A model generated the notes under the pieces. It made no database searches. It was not told the DNA's origin and saw only the letters and a program-made list of their open reading frames with translations. From Hygrocybe punicea (lineage: Eukaryota > Basidiomycota > Agaricomycetes > Agaricales > Hygrophoraceae), in the NCBI GenBank assembly GCA_963556145.1, contig OY744464.1, forward strand, positions 1,054,001 through 1,118,000: a stretch of DNA of 64,000 bases. The letters run 5' to 3'. The position numbers were made by a program, and so were the translations under genes. Position 1 is the first letter of the stretch, and every line of letters starts with the position of its first letter. Below, piece by piece: positions 21,101 through 32,683 of the stretch.

Positions 21101-21438
21101 TGTAGAGGCTAGTAGTGGTACAATGACTCAGTGCGGAAAGGCAAGCGCAACTGTAATATATTATTACCTAGTAGTGGTACAATGACTAGGTAATTGTCAG
21201 TAAAATGTGTGAAAGTAAATGAAAAGGTAACAGACCTCAGTGCGGAAAGGCAAGCACAACTGAGGTCTTCTACGTGTGGCGAGGGTAGACTAAATACTAC
21301 ACGAACAAAGGATAAATGTGTAAGAAAGGAATGGCTCACGAGATAAGATGGAATGGTAATCTATCATGTGATAAAGGGGAGATCTAATCTAGGCGATAAG
21401 CTTCGGATCGGGCCATGAGTGCGTTTGCTATCACAACA
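21101..21438 (-). repeat. 5' LTR of the copia element
   Basis: 338 bp. It is followed by TSD GAATA at 21439-21443 and lies next to the minus-strand primer-binding candidate at 21088-21100. Confidence 0.95.
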
Positions 21439-21504
21439 GAATATTCATCAATTCTCCCCCTCCACCTCTCCATCATATCTGGCAGCTCACTCATTTTTGG
21501 CATT

Positions 21505-22074
21505 ATGCCTTGCAGCAACTACCGTTGTCTTTTTCCCGACAAACCAAAAACAATCACCTTTGATGCTGAACTCCTCCTCTCACAAAACAAAGATGGCGAA
21601 TGGCTGTCTGGCAATACCATCCTACACCATTTTCAGACCCCCGGCGCACCAGATCCCCCCAAAACTGCATTATACTATGTTGCAGGAAAGATTGCATCAA
21701 TGAAAGACAATGCCATTGTTGGAGATGAACACACTACAAACGAATATATTGCTCAAATTGACGCCTTCGAATTTCACATCATGCCGAATGACGTTCATCC
21801 TCTTCCTCCCACCATTGTCATCAGTGGCACTGTGAGTGCAACAAACCCAACATCACTCTCCCTTTAATTGTTTCAACAGTCCAGCATCAAGATTTCTGAC
21901 AAACAGTTCACTGTTGACGTCACCCAATACGCCATCCACAGAATCCAGGAAACTAAACATACCATTCACTATCCCTCCACCAATCCCCATTTTAAGAACC
22001 TTAAATCACCTGCAACTGGCACCCTATGCACCCTTGCCTGTTCAATTTACAGTGAACCACAGGCTAATAACTGA
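21505..22074 (+). CDS. Hypothetical protein, two exons (possible OB-fold type)
   Basis: ATG at 21505 (MPCSNYRCLFPDK). Exon 1 runs to 21831, a GT-AG intron spans 21832-21879, and exon 2 is 21880-22074, giving 173 aa in frame. It has alternating beta-like strands and no signal peptide or membrane segment. I suspect an OB-like nucleic-acid-binding fold from the strand pattern and from its place downstream of a PIF1-type helicase on the same strand, but this is weak inference. The copia element inserted about 60 bp upstream of the ATG and may have removed its promoter. Reading may extend past the TGA, where more protein-like sequence follows, so it could also be a degraded gene. Confidence 0.45.
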
Positions 22075-22574
22075 CTTCCCATCGAAATCAAAGAAATTGC
22101 ATTCCTGAAACCACCCGTCCCCCCCCCCCCAACAACTTCTGCATCTCCAAAAAATATTCTGTTTCTCTGTCGCACCTTCTTACTTCCAACTTCGTCACAG
22201 CGAAAATCAGCAAATGGAGGTGGACCTCTGATGTTCAAGAAGACTCTTCAAAACAACCTCACTCTCCCTCCCCCTCCAATCCCTTCACTCCTGATCCCTT
22301 CACTCACAATTTATCCCATCTTTACACTATGTCTCAACAAACAGAGTCCAAAAAAGAAACCATACCTTTGCCCTCCAACATATGCCCTCCTGTTGACACC
22401 CCCAAAGACAATCTGCCCATAAATCTCATTGTACAAAATAGCTGTATTGCCCCCCAAGCACATTTACTATGTTTACACTTCTTCTTTACGTCCTCACCTG
22501 ATCTGTACTATTACCATCCACAAATGATATATTCTCACATCATCACTTCACTTAAAATCTCATCACCCCAATGC
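22075..22574. other. Non-coding stretch
   Basis: Pyrimidine-rich, with a poly-C run at about 22117-22129 and CT-rich blocks. A degraded continuation of the preceding gene is possible. No other feature seen. Confidence 0.4.
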
Positions 22575-23130
22575 AAGTTACAACTCGTATTTAGGGAGTT
22601 TAGTAATTATTGTCATTACAGGGCTGTGTTTAGCTCAAATGAGATGCCAGCCATTCCATTTGAGCTAAACACAGCCCTGTAATGACAATAATTACCAAAC
22701 TCCCTAAATATGAGTTGTAACTCCCTAAATACAAGTTGTAACTCCCTGTATTGCCGTTTGTGGGTCTGGAACACAATCTGAAAATGAATTTCAGTGGGGC
22801 GAAATCAATTCTCTGTGGGTTAGAACACACCAGTATATATCGGTTGCATCAAACAACCAAGGTACATTGGTACCTGATTTGATCATTGAAGCTCATGTAT
22901 TGATCATTTTCAGATCATGTTCCAGACCCACAAACGGCAATACAGGGAGTTACAACTCCTATTTAAGGAGTTTAGTAATTATTGTCATTACAAGGCTGCA
23001 TTTAGCTCAAATGAGATGCCAGCTGTTCCATTTGAGCTAGACACAGCCCTGTAATGACAATAATTACCAAACTCCCTAAATATGAGTTGTAACTCCCTAA
23101 ATACGAGTTGTAACTCCCTGTATTGCTGTT
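22575..23130. repeat. Two foldback MITEs flanking an inverted RasGEF gene piece
   Basis: Two copies of a roughly 150-bp palindrome (GGGAGTTTAGTAATTATTGTCATTAC... and its complement), centred near 22646 and 23020, enclose 22787-22925. That piece is the reverse complement of about 23145-23275, inside the RasGEF reading frame. The whole forms a large inverted duplication of MITE plus gene fragment. It removes the 3' part of the RasGEF gene. Confidence 0.85.
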
Positions 23131-23159
23131 TGTGGGTCTGGAACACGATCTGAAAATGA

Positions 23160-24605
23160 TCAATACACGAGCTTCAATGATCAAATCGGGTACCGATGTA
23201 CCATGGTCGTTCAATGCAACCAATATATACTGGTGTGTTCTAACCCACAGGGAATTGATTTCGCCCCGCTGAAATTCCATAGACGTACGCATTTCTGGAT
23301 TGGGATGCCCAAATGTCACGAGGAAGTCAATGTAAGTCATGCGGTGAACACGTACGACTGCCACATCAATCCAGAATACCATCACCTTCGCACGGGCAAG
23401 CGGGCTTGCCTTCGTGAGAACGGTATCGATAACCCAAAAACAAATGGATTTTTCGAAAGAGATGACATTGGCCACCGTCCGCCGCACCTTCTTATTATTT
23501 CCATCCCGCCAGAATGTGACAGCATCCTCGGGGTCTATGAGGCAGAATAGACGGGAAGCTTTCAACGTTAATTGACGGGCCAGTTCCTCACGCCCGGTCT
23601 CACTGTGGAAGCTCATGACGTCAACACCAGAAAAGTCGGCCTGACACATTTTTCCCTGCAAGCGGTGATGGAAACCTGTCGGAGGCTCGTCTTTCGACTT
23701 GAGAACCATTTGTGCTATTTTCGTTCTTCTTTGCATTCGACATCCACGGTAAGCGTCGCCTTCAACAGCACACTTCAAGAGTAATCGAGAAATCCGAGTC
23801 GTCAATGTGGACGGCATCTCCTTCGACAGGCAATTGAAGAAAAAAAGAAGGCAGGGAGAGAACACATCCTTGTCCAAATGCTGTCGCCAATGTAGATCCA
23901 ACCAAGACAGGAGCATCCTCGCGATCCGAAATTTGACGATTGTGACCTCGCAGTCCCAGACGCGTTTCTGAGCTTCCGATAAAGGGCCATGCGGCTGTTC
24001 AGTGTAGCGCTCGGTAAGCTGCTTAAACAGGTCCAATGGCGAGGTGAACAACTGGAAACACACGAAGAACATGTCAGTGAATTCGTAATCGGTGACGCTT
24101 TCCTTCGAAGTGAGCATCCTCACGAGAGTAGATAGAGACGCTGCGGTAACGACGCCCTCATCATTGAGAAACATGTTAAATGCGTCCCCTTTGGGCCGAG
24201 GCATCTTGACGTCACATTCAGGTGCAGCGGGGTCGGGGGAAATTAGAAGGGAGTCCCTGATGTTGTATGGACGTCTAGTCATGGATGGGGTGCGCCGATG
24301 GGCAATTGCGGGTCTTTCCTGGCCTACGCTTTCGCCTTGGAGAGAATCCATGTCGTTTTGTGGATTCCCCGGATCGGGGAACGAAGAGTGACCGTCGGAG
24401 AGTTCACTGCCATGCTCAGCATTAGGCAAAGAAGATTTCGAAACAGGGTTGTTTTCGTGAGATGCGAACCAGACCTTCCAACGCGAGTCAGGAGACAACG
24501 AAGGATACTCTTTATTTCACGAGTGGGTGGAAGAGGGTTGGCGATGTGCAATTCATCGTCCACAGGCAAATCTTCCGGGTCATTGTAAGAAAAATAATAC
24601 CACAC
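23160..24605 (-). pseudogene. Ras guanine-nucleotide exchange factor (RasGEF), 3'-truncated
   Basis: Minus-strand reading. A segment WYYFSYNDPEDLPVDDE lies near 24560-24605. Then comes a RasGEF_N (REM) domain, from DAFNMFLNDEGVVTAASL to TDMFFVCFQLFTSPLDLFKQL (about 23980-24200). The start of the catalytic CDC25-like domain follows (ELARQLTLKASRLFCLIDPED, FEKSICFWVIDTVLTK, ASPLARAKVMVFWIDVAV, about 23330-23600). RasGEFs load GTP onto Ras at membranes. The catalytic domain is usually over 200 residues, but here the match is lost after about 100, at the inverted MITE duplication, so the gene is very likely inactive. Confidence 0.8.
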
Positions 24606-25101
24606 CGCTGAAGTTGGAACGCTTATCAGAGTTCACAACGTTCACACGGTACTACTTGTCTTATGCAGTTATCACGGACATAAGTCATGAATGCATTATC
24701 TGGCCTTATGGCTGCGGATCCACTGGCAACATCATCTTTGGCCACCTTATCTTAGTGCCGGCGCGCAAGATCATGATGTCTAGGCATGATCAAGCTGTAA
24801 AGCTCGCTCGCCATCCACAAGCAGCTCCTCGAACAGCCAAGGTCCATTTGTTTTCTTCCACACACAGCACTGTTTTTAGAGCTTACATTTACAGCTCCAT
24901 CACCGTGAACAATCGACATCCTCTTCTCTGCCTCCTCGTCCCACTTCGACTTTCCTCGCATTGTCGCAGCAACCATCGTCTCCCGTCAAGCCGCCGATCA
25001 CGGCAGATCTATCAAGGAATCCATTCGTGGTGGACTTTCGGGCATTTCCTGCCGTCACACCACCAACCAACAAATATCGATCAAGGAATCCATTTGCTTC
25101 C
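24606..25101. other. Spacer upstream of the RBR gene
   Basis: No gene recognised. The RBR-type frame is open upstream of 25102 to about 24961 but has no ATG there, so a first exon may lie in this spacer. Confidence 0.4.
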
Positions 25102-26989
25102 ATGGTGGCGGATGTTCTGCCAGTACCAGAGCAGACTGCAGTGGTGGAGACCAACGCTATGAGCGACCCTGACGTATACAATGAGACTCAGAGCATTTCA
25201 CCGACATCACAGCCATCGGGAAGTTTCTATGGGATGGATAGATTCGGAGGGTCCGAGTCAGGTCGAGCGTTTGGCTATGATGACTTCGACCCATATGCCG
25301 ATTTGAGTGGTCAATGGGAATCTGCCTTTTCCTCTTCCAACTCGCCCAAAAACAATCCAGCATTTGGCTATGATAACTTCGATCCATATGCTGGTTTTGG
25401 TGTTCAATGGGGATCATCTGTCTCGCCCGAAAACAATTGGGGTTTGACGCAGGCCGAACTGGAGTCCGCTCAGGAGTTAAGGCAGCTCTGGGTGGCGGGT
25501 CAATATCCGACTAACACTCAATTAGGTCAACACGAGTTGCCATGGCTCGTTTCGCCCCTTTCCTGGAGTTCACCTGACTCTGGGAATGGGTACACCTCCT
25601 CGACCGTTCCTAATCAAGCATTCGGCTGGGGCGACTACGACAATACATTCCATTCTTCTGTTGCGTCGCCGTTTGTCGACCCTCATGGATGGCATTCAGC
25701 CCTACCGTCAACCAGGAGGGGAGAGACGTCGGATATCCAGGAGGAGTCCCAGGCTGACCACAATCCTGCATCCCACTCTGGGGAACACAGCAATACTGTC
25801 CGTCCTTTAGCACTGCCATCCCTCGGTAATCACGGCCGTCAACCGCGTGATCGGCATAAGGATTCACAAAATGTAAGCGCGCACAACGGCAGCACCAGTG
25901 TTAGGAAGAAAAGGATACATACAGCGCGGGAGGTACCCGAAAAGCCCAACCAAGCTTTGTTCACCTGCGGGATCTGTTTGGAGGAACAATCCAAGGAGTT
26001 TGTCGCTTACATCGAACACTGCATGCATGCGTATTGCAGGGACTGTATCAGACATTACATCATTTCGAAAATAAAGAAGCGCCGCTTTCCAATATTGTGT
26101 CCAATTTGCATGACGGAGAAGACGACGAGGCAGGAGGAGCCTGGGGGTGCGTGATACATTTTTTTAGTTATCTGCTGTCGTTGTTCAATTCTCTTCAGCG
26201 ATAAGTGAACTGTTCGTCGAGCAAATTGGCATTCCTTATAGAGCGTACGCAACGTTCGTCGAGCTTCAGCTGGCTTCATTCGCTGTTGTTCTGCATTGTC
26301 GCAAGTGAGTGATATATATTATATATATCACCCATAGTTCCAAATCATCCCCACAAATATTAATGGTATTCGATCAGGTGCCGGCGATCTGTTTTTGTCG
26401 ATAAACAAGACTACAGGGAACAGCAACTGCTCGTCTGTCCCTTGCGTGGCTGTGATCATACTTGGTGTAGAGATTGTCAACAAACCGTTCGTTTTGGAGG
26501 GCATGAGCATTCCTGTGATGGTTCGTCGGAGTTGAAGCGACTCATGGAGAAGAAGGGTTGGAAATATTGTCCAGGTGAGATCACCAACAACACACCGTTA
26601 TCCATTCTCATTATTTGGAATTTGCAGGATGCCGAACGCCAATTCAAAAGGAGCAGGGTTGCGACCACATGACGGTGAGTTTTATTTTATTTTTATTTTT
26701 CCCAAAAATTTTGCCCTACAAGGACCATCGTAATGTAATGACAACTAATTTCCTTCAAGTGTATATCACCAGGGTGTAATATGTCAGTGCTTCCCCCCCC
26801 CCCCAAGTTTGTTTCTTTGTTCAGCAGCTTACCTAATGATTTCGGTTTTTTAGGCAGTTCTGCTATAACTGTGGTGGTGCAATCAGAGGGACGCATGTGT
26901 GCTCGATTTGTGGGTTATTCTATTCTTGGAACGATTTTTTTCTTCCACTTATTTTTGGTATATTTCAGGATATTGGAGGGTATTGTTGA
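25102..26989 (+). CDS. RBR-type (RING-IBR-RING) E3 ubiquitin ligase
   Basis: Six exons predicted: 25102-26146, 26199-26304, 26378-26574, 26628-26674, 26760-26782 and 26854-26989. All have GT-AG introns and the frame stays open to a TGA at 26987. The N-terminal ~290 aa are Ser/Gly/Asn/Trp-rich with repeated FGYDDFDPYA-like motifs. RING1 is CGICLEEQS...CMHAYCRDCIRHYI...CPICM. The IBR part has HCRKC and CPLRGCDHTWCRDC. The RING2-like end reads YCPGCRTPIQKEQGCDHMTC, then FCYNCGGAI and CSICG. RBR ligases pass ubiquitin through a RING2 cysteine, a likely candidate being in CDHMTC. The start is uncertain: the frame is open further 5' without an ATG. Confidence 0.82.
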
Positions 26990-27223
26990 CCTTGGACCAT
27001 ATATTCTGAGCTCCCCATCCCTTTCTCGCTATGGACATACTTTCGAACCCATTGACGAAATATGATGTTTGCAAAGCTTCTCTCGATGGTCAACTTCCGC
27101 TTGGATATATCCCCGATTTCCTGTACACGAAAGCATTTCAATTCAATTCACGGACTAGGCACTACAATCCTGGTTCAGGACGACATCATCTTTTACCTGA
27201 AGCTATAAGTAAAGCTACAATGA
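26990..27223. other. Convergent intergenic gap
   Basis: Short gap between the RBR gene (plus) and the WW gene (minus). I see no terminator signal that stands out. A small plus-strand frame at 27031 is not supported. Confidence 0.5.
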
Positions 27224-29308
27224 CTAAGAGGTACGTTGGGCATACTTCAAAGACAGTCCAGCGATGACGAGGCCCGCAAATGTAAGAACCAATGACAACA
27301 CACCAATGAGAAAATCAGGTCTAGCCCACCTCCACACAGGTTGCGCCACTGCCACTGCTGCCACTGCCGCCGGATGCGTTCTTGATTCTTGGGGGACAGC
27401 AGTGAGTGAGCTCCACATATGTAGAATGGGCGTACGCGTGGAATGAGTGAAATGGGGTTGTGGTTGTGGTTGTTGTTGTTCATGAAAGCGGGCCATGTAT
27501 GGTGAAGGTGGGTATGCGATGGGTGGTATCACAAAGGGGACAATGGGCGTGACAGATGCCAGCTGTGGCACATTCCGAGTTGTGGCCCGTCTAGTGCGAC
27601 GGGTAAACGGACATGGAATTTTCCGCCTGGCGAAGCGGAACGTGAGGATGCATATGGGCAGGAGCGCGACGACGACGACGACGACGACGATGACTAGGGG
27701 GATTAAGATGATGTGATGTTTTTGCTCGAACAGGCCAACGCGTATGCTGAACGCTGTTGACATGGGTGCAGTGTGGCGTGAGGGGTCAGTTGCCCATGCG
27801 AGAGCGGGAAAATTAGTCAATAATACGCAGAATAGTGAATGGTGAATTGAACATGACCACTTCTTCCAGGGAGGGACTGTGGCAAGAAAGGCAGCAACGA
27901 TGACGATCATGGTCGGCACAGATCCCACCCAATCCAGAGCCGGGAGCAACACGCAGAGGAGGAGGAGGAGAAGCGCATATCGGGATCGGGTAAACCCCTG
28001 CCACTCGTTGTTCATCTTGTCTAGTATAAACTCGTCCCAAGGCAGATGATTCAGGCACTCGTCCACCCACAGTCTCTCCAGCGTTTGTAAATGACTGTCC
28101 GGGATGCAACACAGTGTGAGACTCATGGCTTTGCCGAGTACAGACTGCTTGGTCCTCGTGGTGTCAAGAATGGACATCGTACTGTCTAGCCGAGCACCGT
28201 GCTGACCGTTGAAAGAAAGGAACCTTTGGTGAGCTGGGGGATCAGGGGGGAGTGAGTATCCCCCGATCAGCGACCTAGCATCGGCGAATGGACATTACCG
28301 AAGGTTGCCATAATCCTCCCTGTGTTGGGAATTTTCGATTAGCTTCTCCGGTTTTACATGGTCTCTCAGCTATATCACACACGCACCAAATACACAAACG
28401 GAATAAGCGTGTTTGACGTCCATATATTCCACCAGATGGAGCCACCGTTGGAGATCTTGGGCGCAGAATGGAGACGACAGTGATGTCAGCGAATCTGTTT
28501 TGCAAGACTTTCAGCCATAGCGAGGCATAGCTGCCAAGAAGAATTTCTCACCCGCGCGGGCATGCAATAGGATATATTTCAGTTCCAACACGAGCTCGTG
28601 GGTTAAACCATGAGGGTTTGGGTACATTTCCCAGTGCGTCCTGGCACCAAATGAGATGTTTTCCGTTCCACGCGTCTTCGATGTAAGATAAAGTTTTGAA
28701 CTCACCAATACTGTGATTCCATTTCGTGCCCTGAATGAACAAGGAGAAAGTAAATTCGGTTGGGAATGCGCAATGCTATGTACGACGAGTAGAGCTGGGA
28801 CGTACTTAAATGCTCCGAGGACGTCACGATTGTCTCAGAAAACAGAGCACTGGGTTCGAACTCGTCCAGCCAGAAGGGAGACCGCGTGGTATGTTCTACG
28901 AAATAATACCCATATATCGTGGAGAAGTCGTCTTCTCGCTGGTGGTGGTTTATTACCAAGTCTGCATTGCGTGGCAGCTGCACATTATTCTTGCAGATGA
29001 AATCTTGGATCTGGTTAATGCATGCAGTGATGCCTGCTAGAACCTGCGGGTTGTAGAGGTAGGCGTCCGTGAAGATCCGCTTGATCGAGAGGCGGCCTTC
29101 GTCACGGTCGTCGTCGTCACGGTGGATGTCGTTTTCGTGACAGAAATAAAGTGCGCCTTCCGGATGCACATAAGCACTCCACCCAAGGGGTGCGTCCGCA
29201 CTGCCATATAAAATAAGTTTTCGGTATGCGATTCGCTGAATTGAGAAGCATATATTACCAGTTGAATGCAGTGGTCAGTGGTTCGATTGTACAAGGGAAT
29301 TCGGCGTT
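27224..29308 (-). CDS. WW-domain membrane protein of a basidiomycete-wide family
   Basis: Exons end at 28706, then 28640-28552, 28494 to about 28383, and 28274-27224. The 5' end is not fixed because no in-frame ATG is seen near 29300. The N-terminus carries a WW-like motif (PLGWSAYVHPEGALYF), then the YLYNPQVLAGITACI region and FVEHTTRSPFWLDE. The exon joins read YWTHWEMYPNPHGL and ARADSLTSLSSPF. The C-terminal exon has LIGGYSLPPDPPAHQRFL, LERLWVDECLNHLPWDEF and several hydrophobic segments (about 27770-28010 and 27640-27690). I recall this arrangement from many agaricomycete hypothetical proteins whose function is unknown. Membrane location is inferred from the hydrophobic segments. Confidence 0.7.
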
Positions 29309-29666
29309 GGGTCTAGATCTGCGTGTGGGTTATACGTAACGTGTTTGCAAAGGGAAAATATAAGAAGTATACGAACATTGCGATGTATGGTTCCGGTGAG
29401 AATGGTCTTATTTCGATATTATCATAGTATGGATCGGTAAGCCTGTGAGAGAGATACAGTATTTATGGGCTTACTGGAAATGTGAGGGCTGGCTATGGCC
29501 ACTGTTGCGGATCGTGCACTGGCCCGGTGTAATAGGAATGACCTCAGGCTGGCTGTCGAGAGATGTGAGGTTGGTTGGTTGTGGAGCGTCGCTCTCTTCT
29601 GGACCGCGCTGATTTGCGCAAGGTGGAGAAGACATAATATTGTGAGGATATTCAAGTTGGACGGAC
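29309..29666. other. Intergenic region
   Basis: Nothing convincing apart from possible promoter sequence of the flanking divergent loci. Confidence 0.4.
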
Positions 29667-30729
29667 GTGTGGCTGCACCCTGAAGAAATAGACGATTACA
29701 ACAACGACCACGGACAACTACGACCCCGAATTAGTGGACATGGCAGTGTCGTGGCTGTCAATGCTGCGCAGACTGCACAGACTTTACTCGGACTTCGAGG
29801 CGCTAAAGCCAGGTTGCTTTGCCTTCAAGTTGGACAATCATGTTGGGTTATCTGGTCACATCCTTGCTCAGAGTCTTGCGTCTTGTCGATCCTACCGCGA
29901 GTCACGCGTACGGTCCTGCCAATGCTCGCCAGCATTTGCTTCGAGAACTCACCCGGCGGCGGGCCCTCTACAAAGTTGAAATGGGATTTCGAGACAACAT
30001 TCTACGCCAGGCACGTTAACGTTGTTCCAGCTACCTCATCTTTTAACCCACACCATGGACAGATTGTCCAATCCAGTCAGAGCAGCAAGATCCAGGACGA
30101 CCGTCCTACTACCCAAATTGTCGGTCCTTGTCTATCGTCCGAATCTGCATCTCCTCTCGATGATCAATCCCGAATCGCTTCTACCGACCATTTGTGTTCC
30201 CCCATACTTCTCGCAGAAATTCGGGCATGGCAGCAGGTTCGTTTTTTGCCCACGCTGTACGTGTCATGCGTTGACAATTGATTTATGATTCTGCGTCAGG
30301 CTGCTCATGTTATAGGTATGTGCACTTACTTTATTGGCAGTTGTAATGAGTTCATCCCTATTCACTCCCATAGCGTGCATTGATTCCGCTATCTCGTACA
30401 TCTCCAAGGCGATGACCGAAACACCAGATGAACTCACCCAGAAAATCTGCCATATCATGGTGGCCACCGTTCTCTCGTTTCCCCTTCCCTCCTCAGACCC
30501 TCGACCCGCGCAACAACAACCTGATGACCGTGAACGAGTCACAGGCCGTGTAATTTTCTACGACGAGCTTCTGATGCGCAACTTGATCGCCTCGTTTGAT
30601 GACGAAAGCCGTTTGTTACTGAAAGGTGCGGCGGATAGAGAACGCGCAAAGCTACCATTGTTTCCTCCGCATCTCAAGACCCGGGGATCCAAGTTGGGAA
30701 TTTCCTCAGGAACCTCGGATTTCGTGTGA
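29667..30729 (+). CDS. Uncharacterised locus, weak gene model
   Basis: Two open plus-strand segments, 29667-30281 (about 204 codons) and 30334-30729 (about 131 codons), are separated by a stretch with plausible splice sites (GTATGTGC near 30315 and TTGGCAG near 30341). The second segment has helical sequence (CIDSAISYISKAMTETPDELTQKI is its most ordered part) and ends with TGA at 30727. No domain is recognised. Overlapping frames on both strands are also open, so this may not be a gene. Confidence 0.25.
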
Positions 30730-31706
30730 CGGTTGTTCATGATTGTACCGTACCATTGGGTGGCGTTGTGCTTGCAATCAGGGACAACCCTGTGGGGGGG
30801 AGAGATGACGGTTTAACTTTATACATCATAACATACCATCGATACCCATGTCTCCGAAGAAACCGTGAAGGTGGAGGATTTTTTAATAATATGCATTGTT
30901 TCTGGTGGCCCCGGTCTCAAATGACACATTCACCCCGAGCTCTGATTTATGTCTGACGAATAATGATACCAGGTTCCCATCGTGGTGGCCCATTAATATT
31001 GTCTCTTGTTGTCCTTGGCTCTTCCTTCGTCGAGAATCTCGAGACTCCAGGATGGAAGTTTGACGGCGATGTTCCAAGCATGCATGCGAAGAATGGTCCA
31101 ATGTAATGACACACACGCCAGGGGAAGACACCAGTGCACCAGAGCCTGAGGTTGGCTAGTTGAAAGCAATTTATTTTTATTGTTTATTTATTTATTTATT
31201 TATTCTCTTTCCACTCCCGGCTGGCGTCCGAGTCATCGATACTCATCGCTCTCCGTTGACCAGCTAATTAATAGGCCATCCCGAGTCGTTCGCCCCGCGC
31301 ATCATGCGCACACCTATGGCGATGGTGTGTGGGTACTAATCCAATGCCCTAGTATAGGTTTCTGTATCGGCTTATGGACGCGCTCGCGGACTCCTATGAA
31401 ATAGCGAAAACATCCCGAAACGACGTGGCAAATCAGCACGAAATTCAATGCCGCTGATAATGCATCGCCCAGAAAAATCATAAACCCTGTGATCCCTGAT
31501 ACTTCGGCGACTTGCGTCACCTACCCACTGGGTTCTGTCCGTTTTTGTTGTGGAAAGTCACCCACTTACTATCGAGGTGAAATCTTGCTGCTCGTACTTT
31601 AATTGGCATGCTGATACAGTACAGATGTATAACGTAATTTGTACAGAGGGGCTTGGGGAAAAATACGCCGCGGAAGTTACAGGATGGAATTATCCAGTTT
31701 CAAATT
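30730..31706. other. Intergenic region
   Basis: No gene supported. It contains a short TTTA tetranucleotide run (31183-31204). Confidence 0.4.
31183..31204. repeat. TTTA microsatellite
   Basis: About five TTTA units in a row. Confidence 0.8.
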
Positions 31707-32397
31707 TCAACGTGCACGACGACCTTGTCGTTTCCTGCCACCACCACTGGCACGCGATCTCCTCTCATCACCCGGATTCATGATCTGACGAAGCAGGAAG
31801 CGGAGCACCCCGCCAGCGTACGCATTATCCTTCGGGAAGTATTTCCCGTTCGAGATGGTGTATTCGCTCAGTTCACGCTCGGTGCCGAATATATGCACCC
31901 GCTTGCCTGTATTGGGTACATCGACGAGGTCAACGATGTTGACGTGTGTGCTGCTCACGGCCTACGTTGTGAGAAAGGATCTTGTCAGTGGCGATTGTTT
32001 CTGCGCAGAACTAACTGTGTGTGATACTTGCCTCTCGACACGCTTCCAGATCTTCCGGGACTGGCAAGATCTCCAGAACGCGGCACAATTTCTGCCAGCT
32101 ACTGATATCCGAGATCTGGGTCCCATAGATGGCGTTGAACTGCTTGACCATGGCGTCCTGGAACAGCTCTCGTGCGGACTCACGCTCCTCATCTTCTCTG
32201 CCCCAATAGAAGAAATCGCACATGCGATAGAATTCGGATGTCGCGGAGGAGGAGGGGTTGTAGCAGAATTCGGGGTAGAGAGCAAAGAACTCGTCGAGGG
32301 GTTCGGTGCTTTGGTTGCTGGGTTGAGATCGGCGTCCTCGAGAGAATCTGCTCCCCTGTTTGGTGTATGAGTTGATGATTTGTGTGCGAAATATCAT
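31707..32397 (-). CDS. Hypothetical basidiomycete protein, two exons with a GC-AG intron
   Basis: Exon 1 (32397-32032) starts MIFRTQIINSYTKQ and contains EFFALYPEFCYNPSSS, FQDAMVKQFNAIYGTQ and WQKLCRVLEILPVPEDLEACRE. Exon 2 (31961-31707) continues AVSSTHVNIVDLVD, ELSEYTISNGKYFPKDNAYAGGVLRFLLRQI. The joint R-E-A-V keeps the frame only if the 70-nt intron uses the donor GC (GCAAGT) with acceptor TAG. The protein is about 206 aa. This layout matches a family I recall as widespread in mushrooms, with no known function. It is soluble, without signal peptide or membrane segment. Confidence 0.78.
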
Positions 32398-32683
32398 CGT
32401 ACACTTTGTCTTCCAGAGCCTCCGCCAGAGGTATTGGTGTTCACATGGTCGTATTTACATCTTGCACCGAAAGTGCACGTACCAGACTGGGCAAACTGGA
32501 AACACGTCTTCCGTTGTCCAGCAGACATTATTCAAGTTGAAGTTGAGGGAAGACAAAGGTCGAGAGGCGCTGTGGCGTCCCCACAAATACTTATCAGTTT
32601 TGGACCCCTAAGTAAACCGTGACATAACATTTACCGTGATAGTAATAACCCGCAGCGTGCTGCAGATCGCAACTTTTGCATAG
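32398..32683. other. Divergent intergenic region
   Basis: 286 bp between two divergent genes, so it probably holds both promoters. No specific element recognised. Confidence 0.5.

Larger units (their letters stand above)
13749..21438 (-). mobile_element. Ty1/copia LTR retrotransposon with nested insertions
   Basis: The LTRs lie at 13749-14195 (447 bp) and 21101-21438 (338 bp), both running TGTAGAGG...ATCACAACA. The 5-bp duplication GAATA is at 13744-13748 and 21439-21443. On the minus strand the order is Gag, protease, integrase, RT, RNase H, which is the copia order. Directly inside the 5' LTR is GGTTATAAGCCCA (complement of 21088-21100), resembling the initiator-tRNA anticodon loop complement used as a half-tRNA primer site by some copia elements. 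A purine tract lies beside the 3' LTR (complement of 14196-14204). Element B and a hAT-like MITE are nested in pol. A few stops make it inactive. Confidence 0.95.

Noticed and set aside
22787..22925. A separate small gene on the plus strand
   Set aside because: It is the inverted copy of the RasGEF exon.
27031..27267. A 78-codon plus-strand ORF between the RBR gene and the WW gene
   Set aside because: It overlaps the 3' end of the WW gene and has no recognisable feature.
32360..32622. Plus-strand frames overlapping the GC-AG intron gene
   Set aside because: No start or domain support. They overlap a well-supported minus-strand gene and its promoter region.
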